Assembly: GCA_019448385.1 (NCBI GenBank) | Contig: JAGTXO010000007.1 | Location: forward strand, 496,001 to 560,000 | DNA from: Diacronema lutheri | Taxonomy: Eukaryota; Haptophyta; Pavlovophyceae; Pavlovales; Pavlovaceae | DNA length: 64,000 bases | Direction of reading: 5' to 3' | Part shown: one piece after another, positions 57,873 through 64,000 of the stretch | Numbering within the stretch: the first letter of the stretch is position 1 | Layout of the letters: the number at the start of each line of letters is the position of its first letter | The notes under the pieces: model-generated | The model's database searches: none | What the model saw: the letters and a program-made list of their open reading frames with translations, nothing else | What the model was told of the DNA's origin: nothing | Translations under genes and position numbers: made by a program

Positions 57873-58949
57873 TCAGACGTGCACCGGGTGGTGCACGGAG
57901 AGAGCGACGGGCTGCGGCGACGGCGGGAGCTGCACGATGACAGAAACGATGGCCGCCCGGCCGTACTGCTGCGGCCAGCCGGACGCATGCAGCTGCATGG
58001 GCTGGGCGGGGCCCTTCGCGACCGACGGTGCAGGCGGGCGGCCAGGCGGAGGCGGCGGGTGCTTCGGCGGCGGCGGGGGCGGCGGCGGCGCGCGCGGCGG
58101 CGGGCCGGGCGGCGGCGCGGGTGGCGGCACGAGCGGGAGGGGCGGCTGTGCCGGCGCTCGCGGCGGCGGTGGCGGCGGCTGCAGCGGCGACGAGCTGAGG
58201 GGAACGAAGGCCTGGAGCGCGCCCATTGGCGCTCGTCCATGCGCCGGTAGGACCGCCGCGATGTGATGGCGGTGCTGCTGCTGGAGCTGGTGGTGGGCGG
58301 CCATGAAGCCCGAGGCGTTGGCTGTGGGACTTGGCTGCGACAGAGCGCGCCCCCGGCGCGCGTCGTGTGCGCGCGGGTGGGGCGCGGTGGGCGGCGGCGG
58401 CGGCGGCGGCGAGGTGCGATGCGCATCTAGCGGCGGCCTCGGCCCCATGACTAGACGCGCCGGCGCGAGCTCGCGCCGCGCCGCGCACGCGCCGCGCGGC
58501 TCGCCAGCCGGCGCGCCGGCGAACTCGCCGCCTCCAGTCCGCTCGCGCGCATCTTCGAGCGCGTGGTGGCCGGGGTACACGGGCGACGACGAGACCGGCG
58601 GCGACGGCAGCCCCGTTGCCCACGGCCAGTGGTCAACGCTCTCCGCCTGCTCGGCGCTTGTCAATGGCCCTTGATTGAACGCGAGCAGCTCCTCGCTTAT
58701 GTCGCAGTCAAAGCCGAGGCTGGAGAGCGAGCGGCGAAGGACAGACGCGGCGTGCAGCTCGGCGTGCCCGGAAGCAATCGCGTCCACGTACCCCGAGCCC
58801 ACGTCCGCCGGCGTGGTGCTCGCCCGGGCGCGTCTCACCCGGCTCATCGGCTCAAGGCGCCTCTTCACCTGGTCCCACCTGCCCCTTGGTATGGGACGGC
58901 TAATTCGGTTGCCCCCGGTTCCCACCATTTCCGATCCGACCCCCGCCAT
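57873..58949 (-). CDS. Pro-rich low-complexity protein
   Basis: The 358-residue frame starts MAGVGSEMVGTGG (58949; a second ATG is at 58928). Residues about 80-130 contain SSLGFDCDISEELLAFNQGP. The second half is proline-rich, with PPPPPPPTAPH and PPPPPPPPKHPPPPPGRP runs, ending near VSVIVQLPPSPQPVALS. His/Gln runs (HHQLQQQHRHH) also occur. It could bind SH3, WW or profilin domains; that is general for such sequences. The start codon is 33 bp from the divergent LRR gene. Confidence 0.5.
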   Translation of the reverse strand: MAGVGSEMVGTGGNRISRPIPRGRWDQVKRRLEPMSRVRRARASTTPADVGSGYVDAIASGHAELHAASVLRRSLSSLGFDCDISEELLAFNQGPLTSAEQAESVDHWPWATGLPSPPVSSSPVYPGHHALEDARERTGGGEFAGAPAGEPRGACAARRELAPARLVMGPRPPLDAHRTSPPPPPPPTAPHPRAHDARRGRALSQPSPTANASGFMAAHHQLQQQHRHHIAAVLPAHGRAPMGALQAFVPLSSSPLQPPPPPPRAPAQPPLPLVPPPAPPPGPPPRAPPPPPPPPKHPPPPPGRPPAPSVAKGPAQPMQLHASGWPQQYGRAAIVSVIVQLPPSPQPVALSVHHPVHV

Positions 58950-58982
58950 CGTTGGACGGCCATCGTGCGCAACGGCGCCGGG

Positions 58983-60956
58983 ATGCACGCCGGCGCGCCG
59001 CTCTCGAAGCGCGTGACGGGCGCGCGCTGCGCGCTCGCCGCAGAGCTCGTCGGCGTCACGCCCGTTAACTCGCCGCCGCGTGCAGCTGGTGGCCCGGCCG
59101 CCTCGGCGCGGCCGGCGATCCTCGCCGACGCGGACGTGCTCAAGCACATCTACTCCTTCTTGCCCGCCGAGACGGCGCTCGAGCACATGCTCGTCTGCCG
59201 TGAGTTCCTCCGCGTGCTCTCTTCCACTGTGACACACCTCACGCTTTCGCCAGCAGCGCCCGTCGAAGGGCTGCTCGCGCGGTTCGCCAACGCGACGCAT
59301 GTCGTCGTCGTCGGCATGCACTGCGCCGTCGGGCTGCGCGCGGGCGCGCGCGCGCACGCGGACGCATGCCTCGTTTCGCGGTTGTGCGACGCGCTGCAGC
59401 GCTGCGCCAACGTGCAAAGCCTTGACCTCACGCGCTGCTCGCCGTGTGACGGCGCTGTCGCGCACCTGTGCGCCGCGCTGCCGCGCTGCGCCGCGCTCCG
59501 CGGGCTCACGCTCGACCAGTGGACGGCGCCGACGGCGGACGCGGCGATCTCGCTGTGCGCCGCGCTCAGCGCCGTGCCGCACCTTAGCGAGCTCTCGCTC
59601 GCCATGGCGCGCGTGCGCGCCGTGCAGCACGCGCTCGTGCCGATGTTGCCGCGCTACGAGCAGCTCAGCGCCATCGACCTTTCTCTAAACGGGCTCGGCG
59701 CGCCGGGCGCAGCGCTGCTGCGCGCTGCGCTGCCCGGCTGCGCAGCGCTGCACTCGCTCAACCTCGCGGCCAACGCGTTCGCGGACGTTGGCGTCGAGGC
59801 GCTCGCGTGCGCGCTCCCACTCTGCCCATCGCTCACAGATCTCAACTTGAGCGCGAACGGCGTTACCGTCGCGGGCGCGCGCGCGCTCGCCACCTTCATG
59901 CCGGCGTGCCTCGCGCTCCGGCACCTGTGGCTCGGGCTCAACGCGATCGGCTCGCGCGGCGTCGAGCACCTCGCCGCCATCCTCCCGTGCTGCCGGTGAG
60001 CAGCGCGGCGGCGCGTGCGTGGCGTGCGGCTCGGCGTGCACTTGGCGGGTGTGCGGCGCTCCGCGGCGATGCGCGCGTCCTCGGCGGCGGTCGGCCGCCC
60101 GCCCGTCGAGGGTCGCACGTCCGCGCGCGCGCGCAACCCGCGTGAAGAGCGCGCCCTCGCCCTCGCCCTCGCCCTCGCCCTCGCCCTCGCCCTCGCCCTC
60201 GCCCTCGCCCTCGCCCTCGCCCTCGCCCTCGCCCTCGCCCTCGCCCTCGCCCTCGCCCTCGCCCTCGCCCTCGCCCTCGCCCTCGCCCTCGCCCTCGCCC
60301 TCGCCCTCGCCCTCGCTCTCGCCCTCGCCCTCGCCCTCGCCCTCGCCCTCGCCCTCGCCCTCACCCTCACCCTCGCCCTCGCCCTGCGCCCATCGCACAG
60401 CAAATTGATTGAGCTCGACATCTCGTCCAATCAGCTGCCAGCAGACGCGATCTCCATCCTCGTGCCCGCGTGCTTCCAGTCGCCGGCGCTCATGCTCCTC
60501 GACGCGAGGCGCAATGATCACGCGAGCTCGGACAAGGCGTCGGCCGATTTCGTCAAAGCGGTGGCGAGCACGCGAGCGCACGGCGAGGACGCGCCGGTGT
60601 GCCGCCCGGCCGGACGCGCGCCGGCGCCGCGCCAGCTCGCGCGCGGCCTGCGCGCGCCCGCGCCGCGCAAGCGCGGCGCCGGCGCGCGCCCGCCTCTGCA
60701 TCCGTCGCCGCCGCCGCCGCACCGCGCGCGCGCGCACCCGCAGGCGTGCGAGTACCCCGCGTGGCGCCTCGGCACCGTGCGTATGCTCGTCGACGCGCAT
60801 CTGTCGCCCGATGTCTTGCTCGCTGTTTGCAGAGGGCATGGCTCCGCTCGGGCAAGTGGCGCGCGTGTGAATGGGGGGGAGGAGGGCAGTGCCATGGGCT
60901 TCTTGCACGGCGGGGCGGACGCGGCAGGCGGACCCGCAGACGCGTCGCATGCCTAA
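58983..60956 (+). CDS. Leucine-rich-repeat protein, RanGAP/NLR-type repeats
   Basis: Exons are 58983-59995 and 60401-60956 (522 residues). The intron is GT-AG (GTGAGC...ACAG, phase 2) and joins LPCCR to [12 protein letters not shown], exactly continuing an LRR. Repeats have the RI-type pattern, for example [39 protein letters not shown] and [20 protein letters not shown], repeated five or six times. The N-terminus has a possible F-box-like piece ([20 protein letters not shown]). The last 130 residues are a basic low-complexity tail. The intron holds the (GCCCTC)n minisatellite. Partner and role are unknown. Confidence 0.75.
60151..60385. repeat. (GCCCTC)n minisatellite in LRR-gene intron
   Basis: About 39 copies of the hexamer GCCCTC run for 235 bp, with a few variant units (GCTCTC, TCACCC). 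They occupy the 3' part of the intron, ending 15 bp before the acceptor AG. Confidence 0.95.
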
Positions 60957-61073
60957 ATTCTGGCTCGTTTTTGGCGTGTTTCCTCCCGTTTCCGTTCGCG
61001 AGTCAATCAGAAAATCAGTTCAGATCAATCAGTCACAGCGCGGCCGGCGCGCGACGCAGGCGCCGCGCGCGGC

Positions 61074-62168
61074 TCAGATCTCGCCAGGCGGCTGGCGCGA
61101 CGGCGCGACGAGCTGCTTTGGAAGCGCGAGCGCGGCCGCCTTGGCGTCCTCCTGCGCCTTGAAGAGCGACAGGATCGTGACCCACACGAGGTCGGCGCAG
61201 TTCACCCAGAGCACGCGGTGCCTCGGCGGGATCACCGAGTACGTGACCATGTGCACCGCCGGCCAGAAACGCCACCCGCGCTTGAGCAGCGGCCACGTCG
61301 ACTTTCGCGCGACGCCGACTGCCTCGGCGGGCTCGGTGCCGCTGAACAGCTCGCGCAGCGCGACGAACATGGTGTACTTGCTCGCCGCGTACACGGACTG
61401 GTCCATCAGAATCTTGAGCGGCCGGTTACTAACGACGTACGGGTCGAGGATGTGGTCCGACCATTCGTAGTACGCGCACGTGATCGGGCCGAAGATGAGG
61501 CCGATGGCGGCGGAGCGTAGGAGGCGGCGCTCGTCAAACTCGAGCGGCTTGCGCCCTTCGAGCACCTGCGCGAGCCAGTCCGCGAGCGTGTAGATGACCG
61601 TGTTGATCGTCGTCTTGGTGAGCACCGGATCCGATTTGAGCGCCGTCTCGTACTCGTTCCAGTTGTCGGGAAGCAGACGCTGCATGACCTCGAAGGCGGT
61701 CCAGCCGCGCGAGAGGTCAGCGTCCACGCTGAAGAACCGGTACGCCGCGAGCCCGAGGATCGTGCACACCGAGAGCAGCTTGGTGAAGTCGTCAAAGCGC
61801 GGGCCGAGCCCCATGTCCGGCTCGAGGACGGGAAGCTGCTGCGTGCGCGCAAAGCCGATCGGTTGCAGGCGCTCGTCGGCCTCGTCGATGATCGGCGTGG
61901 CCACGGCGGCGCGGCTCGGTGGCGGCGGCGCGATCCCGCTCCGGACGAGCGCGTCGCTCGCCGGCTCGGCTGCGCCCGCGCGCCGCCTCGCCTGCGGCCG
62001 TGCCGCCGCGACCCTTCGGAGCGCCGGCCGGTCGGCCGCCGCGCCCGCGCGCGCGCGTGGCGCATTGCGGTCGAGCGCTCGCGGCCGCGGCGGCGCTGCC
62101 GATCCGACGGGCGAGAGCGCGCAGCAGGCGACGAGCGCCGCTGCGGCGACGACGCTTCGCCATGCCAT
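61074..62168 (-). CDS. Mpv17/PMP22-family membrane protein, probably plastid
   Basis: The 364-residue protein has the Mpv17/PMP22 C-terminal block: WPLLKRGWRFWPAVHMVTY followed by RVLWVNCADLVWVTILS (the W-x-x-W-P-x-x-Q-x-x-N-F region of the family appears as RFWPAVHMVTY). TALKSDPVLTKTTINTVIY and GLIFGPITCAYYEWSD are other family blocks. Members are inner-membrane or peroxisomal channels. The N-terminus (MAWRSVVAAAALVACCALSPV) and a long Arg/Ala-rich stretch before the first helix suggest plastid import. It is head-to-head with the EamA gene, 75 bp apart. Confidence 0.85.
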   Translation of the reverse strand: MAWRSVVAAAALVACCALSPVGSAAPPRPRALDRNAPRARAGAAADRPALRRVAAARPQARRRAGAAEPASDALVRSGIAPPPPSRAAVATPIIDEADERLQPIGFARTQQLPVLEPDMGLGPRFDDFTKLLSVCTILGLAAYRFFSVDADLSRGWTAFEVMQRLLPDNWNEYETALKSDPVLTKTTINTVIYTLADWLAQVLEGRKPLEFDERRLLRSAAIGLIFGPITCAYYEWSDHILDPYVVSNRPLKILMDQSVYAASKYTMFVALRELFSGTEPAEAVGVARKSTWPLLKRGWRFWPAVHMVTYSVIPPRHRVLWVNCADLVWVTILSLFKAQEDAKAAALALPKQLVAPSRQPPGEI

Positions 62169-62243
62169 TGCAGCAGGCGATTAAAGTGGCGTGCTGCCCG
62201 CCGCGTAAAATCTCGAGACTTCAGGGCATGGCCCCTGCATAGA

Positions 62244-63596
62244 ATGGGCGTAGCTCGTGGACTCACCGGGAATCAGAGGGCTTGCGGGTGGCTCTGCCGC
62301 CAGCCGTGCGCCGCGCTCGCGCTCGCGCTGCTCCTTCCCACATTCTCCCTCGCACGCGCGCTCCGCACTTCAATGCGCCCGCTCGCCGCGCCTCAAAGCG
62401 CGGTCGACTTTGGCGCCGGCCGCGCGCGCGCAGCGCTCGCGCGGCCCGCGGGCCACTCGCCCGACGGCGCGCCGATGGTGGCGGTGCCCGATACGGACGC
62501 GGGCGCAGCTCTGCCCGCTGCCGAGCCCACAGGTGCGCCGCCGCGGGCCACTGTGCCCGGCGCGCCCGCCGCCGGCGGCGAGCTCGACGTCGAGGGCGGC
62601 GCCGTGCCCGTCGACAAGGTCGCGCCGGGCGCAGAGACGGGCTTCCTCGCCGAGATGAACCCGGCGCTCCGCTCCAACCTCGCGCGCGCGTCGGTCCTCG
62701 CGCTCACAATCGTCTGGGCGACCAACTTCCCCGTGATCAAGGCGATCTTTGACACGGGCCTCACAGCGCCCAACTACGCAGCGCTGCGGTTCACGCTCGC
62801 TGCGGCCGCGCTCCTACCGCTCGCGCGCTGGGACAACCGCGAGCTGCTCTGGGGCTCGGCGCAGTGCGGCGCGTGCGTGGCGATGGGCTACATGACACAG
62901 GCGATCGCGCTCACCACGGCCAGCGCCAACAAGGGCGCGTTCATCTGCGCATCGCAGGTCATCTTCGTCGCTCTCGTCAACGCGATCGGCACGCGCACGT
63001 TCGTGCCGCGCACGTGGGCGGCGGCCGTGCTCGCGCTCGCGGGCGTCGGACTGCTCGAGCTCGCCGGCCCCGTCCGGCCCGAGCTCTCCGACCTGTGGTG
63101 CCTCGGCATGCCCGTCTTCTTTGGCGCGGGCTACATCCGGCTTGAGGAGCTTATGAGCAAGTACCCGACGGACGCGCGCACCGTCTCGGCGCTCAAGGTC
63201 GCGGTCGTCGGGCTGACGGCGATCGGCTGGTCCGCCGGGCGCGCGCTCACCGACCCGGCCGCGCCTACGCTGCTTGACGCCCTCACCGCGCCGCACCTGC
63301 CATGGGTCTCGCTCCTGTATACGGGCCTCGTGACAACCGCCGGCGCGATCCTCGTCGAGTCATACGCGTTCAAGTACGTGCCCGCGACCGATGCGGCAAT
63401 CATCCTTGCGACCGAGCCGCTTTGGGCGGCGCTCTTCGCCGCGCACATGCTCGGTGAGACGCTCTCGCCGACCGACATTGCGGGTGGCACGCTCGTCATC
63501 TCGGCGTGCGTCGTCAACGAGCTCCGCTTCGGCGGGCCGGCAGGCAAGCACGACAAGGGCACGGGCGAGTCGGCCCTCAATAGCAAGGGCGATTGA
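62244..63596 (+). CDS. EamA/DMT-family transporter 2, probably plastid
   Basis: The 450-residue protein has ten hydrophobic segments after a leader and a long disordered stretch. Family motifs include WATNFPVIKAIFD, TTASANKGAFICASQVIFVAL and IILATEPLWAALFAAHMLGETLS (second EamA repeat with E-P-L-W). The N-terminus is basic then hydrophobic (LCRQPCAALALALLLPTFSL), like a signal plus transit peptide. It is a paralogue of the gene at 31899-33194 but not close. The substrate is unknown. It shares its 75-bp promoter with the Mpv17-type gene. Confidence 0.85.
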   Translation: MGVARGLTGNQRACGWLCRQPCAALALALLLPTFSLARALRTSMRPLAAPQSAVDFGAGRARAALARPAGHSPDGAPMVAVPDTDAGAALPAAEPTGAPPRATVPGAPAAGGELDVEGGAVPVDKVAPGAETGFLAEMNPALRSNLARASVLALTIVWATNFPVIKAIFDTGLTAPNYAALRFTLAAAALLPLARWDNRELLWGSAQCGACVAMGYMTQAIALTTASANKGAFICASQVIFVALVNAIGTRTFVPRTWAAAVLALAGVGLLELAGPVRPELSDLWCLGMPVFFGAGYIRLEELMSKYPTDARTVSALKVAVVGLTAIGWSAGRALTDPAAPTLLDALTAPHLPWVSLLYTGLVTTAGAILVESYAFKYVPATDAAIILATEPLWAALFAAHMLGETLSPTDIAGGTLVISACVVNELRFGGPAGKHDKGTGESALNSKGD

Positions 63597-64000
63597 GGCG
63601 CCGCTCGCACGCGCGCCGTGTACAGTTCCAGCAGCAACCACCCCCCCCCCCCCCCCACCCCCCCTCGCCGTTGGCCGCGGCGCGCGGCGCGTGGGCTTGA
63701 AATGCACAGAAATCGAGGTGGACATTGAAATTCGAAGACCCAAATGCCTCTTGACGCGAGAGAGCACAAGGCTTGAACACGAAACGAAGCGTGGACTTGG
63801 CCGACGCGGGGGTGGATTCGACGACCTGGCCGTTGGTCGCCACTGACAGTGAACCATTTCAGATTTTTGATCATTATTAAATGTTTTTCGCTGGGACCAG
63901 TTTTCTCTCATTCACACGTCGTTGCACTTCCGACGAAGTCGGCATGGCCCTCCAGCCGCCGTGCGAAATACCGGCGGCAGGCGCCAGGCGCGCGACGACG
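63597..64000. other. 3' gap with C homopolymer
   Basis: After the EamA stop the 404 bp to the window end contain a 16-base C run at 63641-63656 followed by A and seven C, 44 bp past the stop. An AT-richer stretch at 63850-63900 follows. No gene could be supported. Confidence 0.55.

Noticed and set aside
56192-58426. 744-codon minus-strand frame
   Set aside because: Spans the antisense of the ABC1 kinase and the adjacent gap, with Arg/Ser-rich composition; not a gene.
60151-60385. Regular short repeats that could suggest a CRISPR array
   Set aside because: The unit is a 6-bp minisatellite with no spacers, inside a spliced intron of a eukaryotic gene.
1-64000. Bacterial contamination
   Set aside because: Introns with matched phases interrupt bacterial-type genes (MnmG, Cpn60, PH-like), so they are nuclear eukaryotic genes.
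1-64000. tRNA or rRNA genes
   Set aside because: No cloverleaf or rRNA-like conserved stretch was recognised by eye; a dedicated tRNA scan could still find one.

Overview
This window is nuclear DNA from a very GC-rich, compact eukaryotic genome, most likely an alga with a secondary plastid. My best guess is a haptophyte, perhaps a pavlophyte; that name is inference. The grounds are: spliceosomal introns supported by matching phase (25 placed), eukaryote-only genes (telomerase reverse transcriptase, CTF18, a CLEC16A-like protein, a SURF4-like module, DGAT2), nuclear genes for plastid-type proteins whose N-termini look like a signal peptide plus transit peptide (Cpn60, RbfA, EamA transporters, an Mpv17-type protein, an ABC1 kinase, a methyltransferase), and coiled-coil genes that look flagellar.

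Layout. 1-9100: PA-domain/SURF4 fusion, bacterial-PH-like protein, organellar MnmG/MTO1, DUF218 protein, AAA-less M41-type protease, CLEC16A-like protein. 9180-15460: DUF2306 protein, DGAT2, a novel multi-TM protein, a small hypothetical gene, a probably myristoylated TIR-like protein, a methyltransferase. 15629-20440: CTF18 and a tail-anchored kinase. 20440-24900: repeat-rich stretch with an unknown three-exon gene, a MYND-finger gene, two direct repeats and a perfect hairpin. 24894-29462: helical-repeat-like protein, RbfA, Cpn60. 29870-38220: Pro-rich membrane protein, EamA transporter, DJ-1/PfpI protein, Orai-like four-TM protein, GT23-like glycosyltransferase. 38257-45546: membrane TIR-like protein, TERT, a small TM protein. 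45745-51567: three coiled-coil or filament-like genes. 51884-63596: degenerate tyrosinase, unknown TM protein, ABC1 kinase, Pro-rich protein, LRR protein, Mpv17-type protein, second EamA transporter.

How the genes are organised. Eleven pairs of neighbours are head-to-head with 33-187 bp between start codons, so shared bidirectional promoters appear to be the rule. Some pairs make functional sense, such as plastid RbfA with plastid Cpn60. Introns are 33-405 nt. Ten of 25 start with exactly GTGCGC, and three are GC-AG introns whose donor runs into a GC-alternating stretch. Long G or C homopolymers sit in introns and just 3' of genes.

Most noteworthy: the PA-SURF4 fusion, a tyrosinase homologue that has lost most copper ligands, two TIR-like proteins that keep the WCxxE glutamate, an intronless TERT with a hexanucleotide-encoded insertion, and an intron whose 3' half is a (GCCCTC)n minisatellite. 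All gene models come from reading frames, splice phase and family motifs by eye; no database search was possible.
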